Shown here piece after piece: positions 1 through 10,503 of a stretch of 64,000 bases of DNA; the stretch's first letter is position 1; every line of letters begins with the position of its first letter. Both the position numbers and the translations under genes were made by a program. The DNA lies in assembly GCA_000149265.1 (NCBI GenBank), contig CH003389.1:1-64000 (forward strand), in the 5' to 3' direction. The notes under the pieces were generated by a model that made no database searches, was not told where the DNA came from, and worked only from the letters and a program-made list of their open reading frames with translations. This DNA comes from Ciona savignyi. Its lineage: Eukaryota; Chordata; Ascidiacea; Phlebobranchia; Cionidae.

Positions 1-44
1 CTTTATATTTTGGAATAAAGAAGTTTGTAAAGAAATTTGCTCAC

Positions 45-1926
45 CCATCACGTAGAATACTGATGGCCATCCGCCAGCAAAACCATGGCGAGCAAGGTAG
101 CCCGATAGATTGTAGGAGAGAGCTGTTCCAATATTTGTACCTATCGAGGAAAAGTGTTAGAATAACCGGTGATCCCGACCGGCTAGTCTGGTGGTTTAGA
201 GCGACGCCTTTTAACCGAAAGGTGTCATACACGAAACTGGTCGCTGGATAGTCGGCTGTGTCCTTAGGGAAGGCACTAAACGGTCATTGCGTAAACCCAG
301 CGGATTAATATCATATACAACACACTGCAATAGCTCCAGTAACCCGACGGTGTGCGCGAGGTGATCTGACGATCGTCGGTGTATTATTTTCCCATTCACG
401 GGGATAAACATGAATATATTATCCTAATATGAGTATTACGAAGTTGCTAGATGTGTAAAAGGTACAACGTACCGGTCATGGTGATAGAAATGAGTTTTGA
501 CCTTGACAGCGGTGGAGCCCATTTCCCCCACATTCCATGATGGACTGGATACATCGGACCCTACACGACAAAACCAAGTTAGAACACAACACAGTCATTT
601 GTTCAGTCGATGACGCCACACTGTCACGCGCGAGGTTGGTTATCCGGTCAAGCAGTATACGAGGAAGGTGCACGCGACCACCGAACGTCATGCAGGGGCT
701 CGAAGGAGATTAGTCCCAGAGGATTCCACGATAATTTAATTTCAAAAAAGTAACGCATTTACTGGCAAAGCGATAAATATTTGTTTACACCCTTTAGTTT
801 TAGATTTTTTACCGAGCTGAGTTTCGAACCCATGATGGGCTCGTCACTAGGAGCGATTTTTGTATATAAGAGTCGGTATATGTATCGGTCGCGTTAACCA
901 TTCGGCCACACGACCGTACCCATTTAGTTTTAGATCACGCGGCTCATTATTCTAAACTTTTATCTCACCTGAGAGACACCCAATAGAACACGCGTCGCCA
1001 TTAAATGCCAGGGACCCAGTCTGGCCATAGTTGGAGTGATGAGGGATAATACTGACGACAGCGCAACTGCTCCACCGAACACAATCTTCCCGCCGAACTT
1101 GTGCTCGAGAAACGCCCCGATGATCTGAGTTGTCATGTAGCCGTAGTAGAACGCTCCTAAGATCCAGCCTCGCGTTGGGCCGTCCCAGTTGAAGGTTTCT
1201 CGTGTCCGGTAATTCGCGTCTTCTTCCTGTGTATGGAATGCACATCATTGTACATTGTGTGGTTTCCGTGAGTAGGAAACGGGAAGCCAGTACAGTCAGT
1301 CGGAAAATCGCCATTGCTCTAACCCAGTGGTTCTCAATCTTTATGACCTCGTGGCGCACCCAAGAACAATTAAGAAACGAACGGGCGCTTTTCGCACTGA
1401 AATCACTGTTTCTTGAGCGTTCTTGATTTTCGAAAGTTAATGCAGAACTAACGTTATAATGAAAAAAACTAGACACTATAACCATTCAGTAGTTTATCAC
1501 GCAAAGCCAGTCCAGCCACTTGGCTACTGCTCTAACCGAATGAGCTACCCTACCAAAAATGATGATTCAAAAGGAAGCTGGTTTAAAAGCCATATAGGGA
1601 ATAGTTAGTATTCATCTGCTCACCGATTCCTGGACAGCAACTTTAGTGACATTCGCAAACTCATCTGTCGAGATACCGTCATCCACACCGTTACATGCTG
1701 CCAATGTGTGATTCTTGCTCAGCGCAATTTGCTTCGAGTCGACCATAACCACCATAGCCACGCTCAGATTCGCCCGCATCATGTACATGTTCATCATCCC
1801 AAGGAAGAAGAGCGCGGTGAGGACGAAGCGACATTCGATCCAATTCTCTAATCTCCGGATTCTGGAGGAGGTCGTCGACTCCTGCCGCTGAAGTCTTGGC
1901 TTCGATCCATTGCGTATCATTTTCAC
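45..1926 (-). CDS. SLC17 (sialin-like) anion transporter, N-terminal four exons
   Basis: Four coding exons read on the minus strand: 1624-1926, 969-1226, 473-560 and 45-140. All junctions are GT-AG and the phases agree (0, 0, 1, and 1 at the last exon's end). Together they encode about 248 residues. Exon 1 gives the first membrane segment with RANLSVAMVVMV, the SLC17 signature region. Exon 2 gives ETFNWDGPTRGWILGAFYYG and later LGPWHLMATRVLLGVSQ. Exon 3 gives MWGKWAPPLSRSKL, matching the family MW..WAPP.ERS motif. Exon 4 gives GGWPSVFYVMG. SLC17 members are 12-TM major facilitator carriers moving sialic acid, glutamate or phosphate across lysosomal, vesicular or plasma membranes; the substrate here cannot be told. 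The C-terminal half lies beyond the left edge. The start is the ATG at 1926; an in-frame ATG two codons later is an alternative. The membership is strong; the subfamily is inference. Confidence 0.88.
171..432 (+). repeat. tRNA-derived SINE (family A), near full length
   Basis: It has a tRNA-like head (tggtggtttagagcgacgcc). The body includes acactgcaatagctccagta and cgaggtgatctgacgat, and it ends cccattcacggggataaac. The same body recurs at 41174-41460, 60940-61100 and 61340-61585. It lies in the intron between SLC17 exons 3 and 4, in antisense to the gene. Confidence 0.8.
808..921 (-). repeat. tRNA-derived SINE (family B)
   Basis: Read on the minus strand it begins acggtcgtgtggccgaatgg and has an A-box-like ggttaacgcgaccgat. 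It ends near a B-box-like gggttcgaaactc. The same sequence recurs at 2728-2846, 51668-51782, 40530-40640 and 59508-59620. It lies in SLC17 intron 2. Confidence 0.8.
1328..1420 (+). mobile_element. hAT-like terminal fragment
   Basis: It starts cagtggttctcaatcttta, a hAT-type terminal sequence close to the end of the complete element at 39201-39546. No matching opposite terminus or target duplication is visible, so it is a fragment inside SLC17 intron 1. Confidence 0.4.
1490..1556 (-). repeat. tRNA-like SINE head, third type
   Basis: On the minus strand the sequence starts ggtagggtagctcattcggt and continues tagagcagtagcc, like the 5' half of a tRNA with a clear A box. No folded tRNA 3' half follows, so a SINE head is likelier than a tRNA gene. 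It is in SLC17 intron 1. Confidence 0.45.
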
Positions 1927-3335
1927 TGGACGATAGTATGATCGGTTGACTTGTTTTAAGCAGTAAGCAAAATGCTAAATTTGGAGTTACGTCACATCTA
2001 GTTTCTGCAATAAAACATGGTAGTTTTAAGTGTGTGAGTCAGCAAAATTCACATTGCCGAAGCGTGTGTAATTTTTTAATAAAGCGTGATTTTCTGATTC
2101 ATTTAAAACTACTGGATTGCAGCAATGCCCGCTAAGTGCTTTCCACGACTACTATACCTCGCATAACGTGCAAGGTTAACGAACATAGGGAGAACATGTC
2201 TGGTCCTGTCTGGGCTATGCAGCAAGACAAATAAAATATATTTTTAACACAGCATTCTATCTAACAAGACTAAACGTTTTTCCATATTTGCTAAAGGTTT
2301 TATAAAAAGATTACTGACATTTATTAATTACTTTTATAGGAAGGAAATCTGTCATTTATTAAATACCAGCTCGATCATAATTAAATTTTAGCTTTAATTT
2401 ATAGTCACGTGGTCAAACTAGTTTTGTCAAACGACATCTTTCATAGTCTTTAGATTTAGTTTATTTTTTTCATTTTTTGCCCCGGCGCAGTATTTAAAAA
2501 TTGCAAACGAAAAATCACGACACAATAACGGGAAAAGACGACAAAACGAACAGTCGTTAAAACACGTCAATAAAAAAGATATCATTTAACAAATATAGAG
2601 GACGAGACCGCCAAACCTTTAAAAGGAATACCCCAGCGTATCAACTGCGTATTTGGTGGCTTCTTTTGTAGTTGAGTTGCAAATGTATTGGATGGAAAAG
2701 CAGCAACCATGTTACAAGGAAGAAACAACTTATATCGTGCTTAGTTTCGAACTCATAATGGGTTCGTCGCTAAGACCGTTTTTTTGCATAAAAGTCGGTA
2801 TATGTATAAGTCGCGTTAACCATTCTGCCACACAACCGTACAGAGTAATCACTTATTGCTCACAAAACGTGTAGTTAGAGAAATCCGTTTTGCACTACTT
2901 TTAATATTAATAATACGTGCGTTTATTTGTATTGTGCTGTATAGGAATGAGACGTTACTTTGATATTTGTTTAGCTCCATTTTTCCGGATACGAATGTTG
3001 CCTAGTGAAGGGTTAAGATGTTAGCGCAGTATTTCGCCGATTTAACGATGAGATGGGACAATAACAATCTTATTTTAAAACCAATCGTAGCTCTGTTGTC
3101 GAAACGTTCCAAGCATTAATTGTATTTTATGGTGTAAACTTAAAAAGGAAATAAACATTAAAAATAAAAGTAAACCTTAATAAAAGAGTATAAATATGGA
3201 TATTCAGAGTCAGACAAAACTACAGACAAAGCAAACTTAAAACACATCTGAGACATTAAAACTAAAAAATGATACTTTGCACGAAGTATAGAAAATATCT
3301 GATATCTTGGTATAAATAAATATTGGCGAGTTACA
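1927..3335. other. Intergenic region upstream of SLC17-like gene
   Basis: No coding exon was recognised. The stretch should hold the promoter and 5' UTR of the minus-strand SLC17-like gene, but I see no convincing TATA box. A family-B SINE occupies about 2728-2846 on the minus strand. The rest is AT-rich unique sequence. Confidence 0.5.
2728..2846 (-). repeat. tRNA-derived SINE (family B)
   Basis: Its minus-strand sequence matches the copy at 808-921 throughout, from the tRNA-like head to the B-box-like motif, with scattered substitutions. Confidence 0.75.
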
Positions 3336-3656
3336 TTATAACGTTGTGGCATTTATACCAGAGTCGCTCTCATATGCTGAGTTAGCAATACCGCTTGCAA
3401 CAGCCGATGATTGATCACTGTTCGAGGGGTTATCCAACGAGGAAGGAGGCACCGATGCCTCATTGCTGTTTACCTTGTCATCCACGCTCGCGGATGCGAC
3501 GATCATTCGTGAAAACTGGGATGACGAATCACTGAGCAAGGAAGCCGGATCAGCAAACTCTGCAACCTGAGAATGATGCGACTCTTGTTTATAATTTAAG
3601 CAAACTTCCAAATCATTCGATCTAATGGGTTTATATGGTTTGTCGATGTAACACAT
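3336..3656 (-). CDS. Possible C-terminal exon of an unrecognised gene
   Basis: An open stretch on the minus strand ends at a stop near 3338. Its first part (PYKPIRSNDLEVCLNYKQES) is homologous to a minus-strand reading in every Fringe-array unit (PYKSIRSNGLEFCSNYKQQS, for example at 10685-10760). The remainder, about 75 residues, is Ser/Asn/Asp-rich and absent from the array. The array's left breakpoint falls at about 3578, inside this stretch. One reading is that the original duplication cut through the last exon of a neighbouring gene and carried its upstream part along. I do not recognise the protein. A chance open frame is possible. Confidence 0.3.
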   Translation of the reverse strand: MCYIDKPYKPIRSNDLEVCLNYKQESHHSQVAEFADPASLLSDSSSQFSRMIVASASVDDKVNSNEASVPPSSLDNPSNSDQSSAVASGIANSAYESDSGINATTL

Positions 3657-3666
3657 AATGCTAGAC

Positions 3667-3890
3667 CAGCGTTTCCCAACCTTTTTTGGTTGTGGACTAT
3701 TTCCTTACCAGCGAAAGTCTTTGCGGACTCAAAGTGCATCAATTTTCAATTAGCGTAAGTCAAAAGTGTAGCGTAACTGGACTATGTGCATACGATGCAC
3801 TACTACAAACCTAAAATTACCATGAGTTGTGTTGTTGTTAAAAACGATGTGTTGTTGTTAAAAAAACATATCACTTCTGTTTATAACGAT
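3667..3890. mobile_element. U1-specific insertion with hAT-like left end
   Basis: U1 holds about 220 bp here that is missing from the same place in U2-U6. The left end reads cagcgtttcccaacctttt, a hAT-like terminus. The right terminus and a target duplication are not recognisable. Near the right end, a short 'gtgttgttgttaaaaa' motif is doubled. Confidence 0.4.
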
Positions 3891-4342
3891 CAAAAACTGA
3901 TTTAAATTGCTCCAGAAGCTTCGTGTGTAAATGGACGAGTATATCTTGTGAAATTCTGACTATATCTTGTGAATTTTAGATTGCCGTTTACCCAATTTGA
4001 TATAAACACCACACCCTGTACCATATCAATAAACTATTATTATACTTGAGCAATCTGTTGCCATTTACCACGGAAGTTATAAATCATCCAGCTATCTAAG
4101 AATATTTCTACCTTTTTGATTTGTACTTAATCACACACTTGCAATCAAACAAAAATTAATGACCCACAGCAGTTTGTACAACCGTTTTGTATTAAAACTG
4201 GCCCACGACGCGATCATAAGAGATACTCTGTTACCCTCCGTTCAAAAGTATCAAATAGATTAATTGTATTTTTACTCAAACAGTAATAAGCAGATTTCTA
4301 TATACTGATAGAATGACAGATTCGGGTACTGAATTGTATTTG

Positions 4343-4394
4343 AAAAACGGTCCTAGTGCCCATCGCTGGTTCGAAACTTAGTCCCGTAATAAAG
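4343..4394 (+). repeat. SINE-B 3' fragment within array unit
   Basis: The sequence aaaacggtcctagtgcccat followed by tggttcgaaacttag matches the B-box half of family-B SINEs such as 59508-59620. The same fragment occurs in each array unit (for example about 11204, 15443, 19213, 23573, 27707 and 32246), so it predates the duplications. Confidence 0.65.
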
Positions 4395-4477
4395 TGGGAA
4401 AAAAGTAAATGCGAGAGAGCGGTTGTTTGGCACAGTTGGTGTCACCACCTGATACTTAAGCAGCTGATAAATCGACC

Positions 4478-4487
4478 TTTATAAAAG
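4478..4487 (+). promoter_or_regulatory. TATA-like box, unit U1
   Basis: The string tttataaaag follows an E-box-like cagctg in 'aagcagctgataaatcgacc'. It recurs in other units (about 15549, 19345, 23708, 27840 and 32383), with a changed base in U2 (tttataatag). About 50-60 bp downstream is a donor-like ggtgaggtaagaaag. The box may be the core promoter for a non-coding first exon of the Fringe gene 1.6 kb downstream. This is inference. Confidence 0.4.
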
Positions 4488-4678
4488 AATCTAATAGTCG
4501 TGGCTATGAGACTATAGGTGAGGTAAGAAAGAATAAACAACTAGACCGTGGTAACTATTTGTTAACCACAATTTTTTGTAAAATATAGTTTATACAGTAC
4601 ACTGATGTATGTTCCTGCAAGCAGAAGCGTTATTACCCCGCGTTCCCGGGTAAATACCTCAAAAAAGAATGGCCTAAC

Positions 4679-5226
4679 TCCATGGTGGAATGCGCGAACC
4701 TATGGCACGCGTGCCAAAGTTGGCACGCGAGATCATAAATACTGGCACGCGACGCATTCCGAAAAAAAACGGCGCAAAATGTTTTTTTTCACAAACTTAC
4801 TGCCATGCCAATTTTAAACCTATCTTTATTCAAAAACAGCTTCGATTAAAGCCCTTGTGGAATTATTTTTAAGTGTTGCTTTGTTTAATAAATTAAATCG
4901 TATAATTTTGCATTAGCCTACATTTTATATTTAGTTGGATTGCAGGTAGTTAAGATCGCTTAGGTCTACATAACATTACACAGCAATTGTAGCATGAGGG
5001 AAAACCAAATTTTGACTGGAGGTGCCTGGAACAAAGCAATAGTAGGCCTATAGTCGTGCGTTGGCTACGCGTGATCTATTTACCACAAGTTTTGGCCGCG
5101 GTAGTCTAACTAATCGTTCTTGTTTATTGAAAACTGATGTTTATGAAACGGCTGGCACGCCGGGACAGACAAATTCATTTATGCTGCAAATGTGGCACGC
5201 GGCCTCAAAAAGGTTCGCCATCACTG
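4679..5226 (+). mobile_element. Non-autonomous hAT element A, copy in U1
   Basis: This is the 542-bp family with terminal repeats starting cagtgatgg. Here the left terminus is worn, while the right terminus (gttcgccatcactg) and the following target duplication gcctaacc are intact. It carries the GC-rich motifs 'tggcacgcgtgccaaag' and 'gtggcacgcgg' near its two ends and no transposase. Confidence 0.85.
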
Positions 5227-6153
5227 GCCTAACCGATCCTAAATACACTCTTATTAAGCATTTAAATGAGGTGAAAAAACAAAACTTAGATAAATATAAA
5301 CAAAATGTAAAAAAAAAGTTCGTTTGTCCCACACCTATCTTTAACTCTTTTTTGAAAAATCCCCATTTAATAAATTCCACAGAAACTAGTGATCAGACAC
5401 ATTTAAGCTTTTATTATAATAAGAAAATATCCAATCGAGTTAACTCTTCTAGTGGTGCCAGCTAATATGTTTTGGATCTACAGTGGAAAATTCTGGGTAA
5501 ATTGCGCAAGGCAAATTCACAAGAGACCCAAAAATATAAACACAGCAGCCGTTTTGCGAATGTTCGGCATCGGTTATTCTATAACAGTCGATATTTCTGA
5601 ACTGGCGAGGAATATTTACTTTAAATTGTAGGCAAATTTGTAGGTGAATAAAATAAACTGAGAAAGTGGAAAACTATATACCGCAAGTTACCACCAAAAA
5701 TCCGTTAACGTTTATTATTCTGATTAAAAATGTTTAAGAACATTACTGATTTGCATAAATAATGCTTGGTTGTTTTGGTGGATCTGAACCTGAATAGCGG
5801 GAACTTTCATTGGTCGCACTTGAGCTTTGTATTCTATTGCGTGTGCCAAAGAAAGGATTTGACGATATCAATTTATATTTTATGAACCGGTTTATATATA
5901 TAGTCTATATAGGCTTATAAGCATGTGTGTAACATAAGTATAATCAAAAGTAAAGTTTGTAGGAGTTTTAGTTCAATTCTTGTTGCTGTCTTCGATAATA
6001 TAAGCAAAAAGTATATACATTTGTTAACTGACTTATCTGTAATGTAAACATTTGCCGAAAACGAATAAGTTAGAAATTTAAAGTTTAAATAGAAATTAAA
6101 ATTTGTATCTGTATTTTTGTTATTTATTAGACTCGCTTTTACTCAGATTAGCA

Positions 6154-6159
6154 ATGTAA
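6154..6159 (+). promoter_or_regulatory. Minimal start-stop uORF before Fringe copy 1
   Basis: ATGTAA lies 15 nt upstream of the Fringe ATG, just after the acceptor-like 'ttttactcag'. The same minimal uORF precedes copy 4 (21025-21030) and copy 5 (25384-25389). Copies 2, 3, 6 and 7 have 'agttttaaataaaaac' or a close variant and lack it. Start-stop uORFs are known to stall ribosomes in other genes; an effect here is inference. Confidence 0.45.
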
Positions 6160-7025
6160 AATAAAAACATGTATTTGGTTAATGTACAAATTTTTAAAGT
6201 GAAAAAGAAGAGATTGTTGCCGATTCTTATTTTGCTCTCATTCTGTATATCTGCATTTGTGCTAAGAAGTCGTCGTCTTAACTTCAACGATGCAGAAATT
6301 ACACGCATTACTTTGGATAATGTGTTTATTACGATTAAAACAAGCAAGCAATTCCATGACATTCGTCTCAAAGTCATCCTTAATACGTGGTTCAACCAAG
6401 CACGGGAACAAACGTACATTATCACAGACGACGATCTAGAATTAAACATCACCACCAACGGACATGCGATTAACAGCGGCTGCGGGAAAACTCATGGACT
6501 TTCAGATTTAAGTTGTAAAACAGGGGTAGAATATGATTTGTACATGAAGAGTGGTAAAAAATGGTGGTGTCATTTTGACGACGACAACTACGTTAATGTT
6601 GGTGGCTTGGTTGATTTATTAAGAGAACTGGACTGGAGAAAAGATGTTTATTTAGGCAGAAGAAGCATATTGACTGACTTTAAGGGACAGTTTCGAGGAA
6701 AAACTGTATATTTTGTGTTCGCTACTATGGGCGCTGGTGTTTGCATTTTAAATTCGTTAGCTGAAAAAATGGAGCCGTGGGCGGGTAACGGTAAATTTCT
6801 AGCGACTTCTAGAGCATTGGGCCACGCAGATGACTGTACTCTAGGGTTCATCATCACCAACCGGTTAAAAGTAAATTTAACCGTCACTAACCTATTTCAT
6901 TCGCACATGGAACAACTTGCCAAATTAGATCCTACCACACTACAAAAGCAAGTGGTGTTTGGTCACCGAGCACCAAACATCCTAAACATCTCATCCAACC
7001 TGACCAACACAAAGGTGTTTGATGT

Positions 7026-7417
7026 TGTAGCATTTCGTATATAATATATGTTTGTTTTAATTTATTCCATGTCCTAAATATTTTGTGTCTTTTTACGTCG
7101 TTTATTTTTGCATTTGAAGTTTTCCGACTCTCACATAATATTACCCGTTACGTAATTATCACCTTGTACGGGCCTTTGTATTTTGTAGTTTAAATCATTA
7201 ACACAGTTTTTCCACCTAATTCCCTACAGTTAGTCAAACGTGCAGATGTGAAACGTCTGGCACGTAAACTTTTCGCACCTTGTAAATTCACTATATATTC
7301 TGGAAATTTATATAGCCTAATATGATAACCTACAATGACGTACTTCAGACAAGATAACTTGCGTTATGCTGTGTAACGTACTAAGTAACTTGAGTCGCGA
7401 ATAAACCGTATATTGAA
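7026..7417 (+). repeat. Left LTR of the element in Fringe copy 1
   Basis: The first ~390 bp are nearly the same as 8897-9288, including 'gtgaaacgtctggcacgtaa' and an aataaa signal near the end. Confidence 0.8.
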
Positions 7418-8896
7418 TGAGACAACTTCAAGCATCAAGTAAGAAACGCCCCTTTTCGCTGGACGAAGTTGGTGACTAACAAGACAACGCACTCTATTCA
7501 AATCAAGTTGATAAGCATCGTCTCCGCCGACGAAAGAAGAATACGCAAGACGACGTTCCCTTTACGAAATATGAAAGGGTTGTATTATTATTTTTGTAGC
7601 TTCTCGATTATTTTTTGTAAGTTTTATGATTATTTTTTATACTTTATGTAATTATTAGTCTGCAACGATTGCAAATACTAGTGTTCCTGGTTTGGTTGGA
7701 TGGTACTAGGCTATTGCAAGAATGCATAATATTGGTGTTTTACTCTACAGACTTCTTACAAACACGAAGAGCAAACGCGCCTTCAACAACTGCTACATGC
7801 ACTTCATCTTAAACAAGGTTAGTAACGCTTTTACGATTGTGCTATCATGAGCTTGAGTCAATGATGCCATGCTGCGCCAACCCATCCGGTATATTAGGCG
7901 CATTTACACGTCGAACGACGTTTGTTTTGTTCGTTCGCGCCAGATTTTTCAATGTTACCGCCGACAAGGCGTTAGTTTTCTTTTAATCGCCTCACGCAAA
8001 TTATGCGTCTAGTTCACGCGATTATATACTCGTTTAAGCAGCGGACTCGATTTTTTTTCTTATCCTGCGAAGTCAGATAGCCCCTGCCCGCGCGTTTGCG
8101 TTCAGCCTGTGTAAATAAGTGAGCGTACCCGCTTCACAACGCCACAGTTTAATAAACGATACCAGCGTACTTCCGTATAGCTATGGTAATCGCGCCGCAT
8201 GTACATGCGATGTCTAATTGTCTAATCGCCTCTCAGTCAATGTGTCGGATATTCCGAACCGAATATATTTCGTGTGTAAAACAGGATTTTACAAACACCG
8301 CACAGTAATGACGAGACACGGCTTATGTCCTGCTTACTAAAAGTTTTCTTTTGTTTGTTGATGGAAATACATCCGCGCAAGATTATTTCCCTTATTCGTT
8401 ACGAGTCGTAAAACCTACATATGACAGGTCGCTCGGTTTTTGTTTTTTTTGCGTTTTTATTAATTGCGCTTTCGCCGCATATAGCGAGATCATCGCTGCA
8501 TTTATTTCATGCTCACTCGGAAGTGAGTCCCCAGGCGTACACGCCTTGGTTTATTAGCTGGCAAAGTATGGAAATATGGCTCATGTGATGCATATTGTGG
8601 CGTTGCTACCTTGAATGTGAGATGTCACTTTCACTACATGTTATATAACATTTATCACGCATTAACATACACGGCACCAGATTTTAATGCACGATTGCAC
8701 AATTCTAGCTTTGTACTTAATTCGCCCAACCAGGTTATTCTAGTTTTTGCAGGATAAACGTGTGAAATGCTCGAAACTTCGTGAGATCGTTCCACCACAT
8801 GACTTCGATTGTTATTTCGACTGAACATCCGAAATGCTCAACGAGACCGTGATTTTATATTCTAGAACTTAACAAAATGTGGAAAAAATGAGATGT

Positions 8897-9505
8897 TGTA
8901 GCATTTCGTATATAATATATGTTTGTTTTAATTTATTCCATGTCCTAAATATTTTGTGTCTTTTTACGTCGTTTATTTTTGCATTTGAAGTTTTCCGACT
9001 CTCACATAATATTACCCGTTACGTAATTATCACCTTGTACGGGCCTTTGTATTTTGTAGTTTAAATCATTAACACAGTTTTTCCACCTAATTCCCTACAG
9101 TTAGTCAAACGTGCAGATGTGAAACGTCTGGCACGTAAACTTTTCGCACCTTGTAAATTCACTATATATTCTTGAAATTTATATAGCCTAATATGATAAC
9201 CTACAATGACGTACTTCAGACAAGATAACTTGCGTTATGCTGTGTAACGTACTAAGTAACTCGCTTCGCAAATAAACCGTATATCGAATGATACGCAGAA
9301 TATAACTAAAGTGAAGCAAGAGTTAGACTGCGAGTTTGAGATCTAGAATTTACAAATCGTGGTCACTATAATTATTAGTGTGCGATCTGTGGAGAATAGA
9401 CTTTCCGCTGCGCAGCTCGCCAGAGACCGTTAGGCAGCCAGCCTAAACAAGTTCAGCTAACACCCCGGTCAAGTTAAACTACACAAAAGAAAGCGCGAGC
9501 CCACA
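8897..9505 (+). repeat. Right LTR of the element in Fringe copy 1
   Basis: It is a 609-bp LTR ending in ccaca, followed directly by the ATGT target duplication and then by the resumed Fringe sequence. Confidence 0.85.
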
Positions 9506-9768
9506 ATGTAAATGTTGACCCCACAAGATTTTATTCCGTGCACTGTCTTATACGTCCGGAATCATTTTTCTGTGAATTTGCCAAAACGAAGTAATCTTTA
9601 GCAGACGACATAAAGTAGTGATACAGTAAAGGCATCAGTGCTGTTTATATCCTAGGCGACAATTTAATAAATGGACATCTTTTTGTCTGGCGGTTATTGT
9701 GATTTATGCCAGCCTTCAGTCATTCAGATCACACTAATAGGGATACATCTGATTTAACTGTATAACTG

Positions 9769-9944
9769 CAGTGATGGAATTCAAGAGGTTCGCATGGGTT
9801 CGGTCGAATCCGTTCTTGGAACGTCGGGATAATCACCGATCCGATTCTTGCCTTTTTACAGACATTAGACATTTTAGGGAACATGTTGTTATTAAGTACG
9901 ATACAAAAGATAACCTGTACTTGAAATTTTGAATCCCATCACTG
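9769..9944 (+). mobile_element. Non-autonomous hAT element B, copy in U1
   Basis: This is a 176-bp element with terminal inverted repeats, cagtgatgg at the left and ccatcactg at the right, and an 8-bp target duplication tataactg on each side (9761-9768, 9945-9952). It recurs at the same place in every complete unit, so it was present before the array formed. Confidence 0.92.
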
Positions 9945-10105
9945 TATAACTGTATATATGTTTCAGCACAATACCACTAACCATGCTGTGCCGTTTCGAG
10001 TTGATGTAATTTTGCTGTATGTCTTAATAAATTGGGTTTGTTAGTAAGAGATACGTATTTTGTATGCAGTAGGTTGGAATCGGTGGTACTTTTAAGTCGG
10101 ATAGA

Positions 10106-10152
10106 ATAGGTTAGGATATTTATGTTTATCCCCGTGAATGAAAAATCACCGT
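10106..10152 (-). repeat. SINE-A 3' tail, antisense, in array unit
   Basis: Read on the minus strand it gives cattcacggggataaac and then aatatcctaacc, the end of family-A SINEs. It is shared by the array units (for example about 14362, 18133, 22497 and 35421). Confidence 0.7.
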
Positions 10153-10495
10153 GCCGTCTGAAACTGGACAAATTTGCCAAATTACCGTTCTCAAAAGTTC
10201 GATAAAAGTTTGTATTAGTTTGCGGTAAACACCTTTTGTATGATATAATTATAATAAACACCTTTACTACGCAGGAAACGCTTCTAGACACTGTGTAAGC
10301 CACTTTATTTCAGCACCTGAGCGATACGTACATTGAGACGATACACAGGCGCAAACCATGCGAATCAAAAGGCTGATATATGTAGGGGGTGAAGTGGTAG
10401 CCTCTTTATTAGCAGTAACACACAATAAAAAGGAACTGGTTGCATAAACCCAAAGCGTCCAGCCACAAAAAGAAGATGAAAACGGCAATGCTTAA

Positions 10496-10503
10496 TGACG
10501 TCA
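10496..10503. promoter_or_regulatory. TGACGTCA palindrome conserved between units
   Basis: The octamer is the consensus cAMP-response element and is kept in U1, U2 (14755-14762) and the other units that retain this interval. It lies between hAT element B and the unit end, so it would be upstream of the next unit's gene. It could be passive conservation within recent duplicates. Confidence 0.3.

Larger units (their letters stand above)
7026..9505 (+). mobile_element. Non-autonomous LTR retroelement inside Fringe copy 1
   Basis: Both ends follow the TG...CA rule (tgtagcatttcg ... gagcccaca) and are flanked by a 4-bp duplication, ATGT (7022-7025 and 9506-9509). The right LTR is 8897-9505. The left LTR begins at 7026 and matches it almost perfectly for about 390 bp. 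A purine-rich tract (ggaaaaaatgagatg) sits just before the right LTR. The ~1.5-kb interior shows no gag or pol coding, so it resembles a small LARD/TRIM-type derivative; the parent family is unknown. The near-identity of the LTRs suggests a young insertion. Confidence 0.85.
6169..9594 (+). pseudogene. Fringe-like glycosyltransferase copy 1, interrupted by an LTR element
   Basis: The frame opens at 6169 and follows the Fringe sequence through residue 286 of an expected 313: signal anchor (about residues 16-32), HFDDDNYVN with the DDD metal-binding triad at residues 137-139, GHADDCTLGF with the putative catalytic Asp, and FHSH. It then runs into an LTR element (7026-9505) and stops at 7044 with about six foreign residues. 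The original last exon sequence resumes at 9510 and ends at 9594. The predicted product therefore lacks the last ~27 residues, including the two Cys in SVHCLIRPESFFC that vertebrate Fringes also have. Known role of the family: adds GlcNAc to O-fucose on Notch EGF repeats in the Golgi. Expression and activity of this copy are doubtful. Confidence 0.85.

Noticed and set aside
811-921. Possible tRNA gene with A and B boxes
   Set aside because: The A-to-B spacing and sequence recur in many dispersed copies and do not fold as a tRNA. It is a SINE.
1490-1556. Possible tRNA gene on the minus strand
   Set aside because: Only a 5'-half-like sequence with an A box is seen; no matching acceptor stem or T-arm follows, so a SINE head is likelier.
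6648-6887. 79-residue minus-strand frame inside each Fringe copy
   Set aside because: It is an antisense shadow of the Fringe coding sequence.
10267-10488. 73-residue minus-strand frame repeated in units, with a hydrophobic stretch
   Set aside because: Similarity between units follows DNA identity. It has no splice context or recognisable domain, and is disrupted or deleted in U5 and U6.
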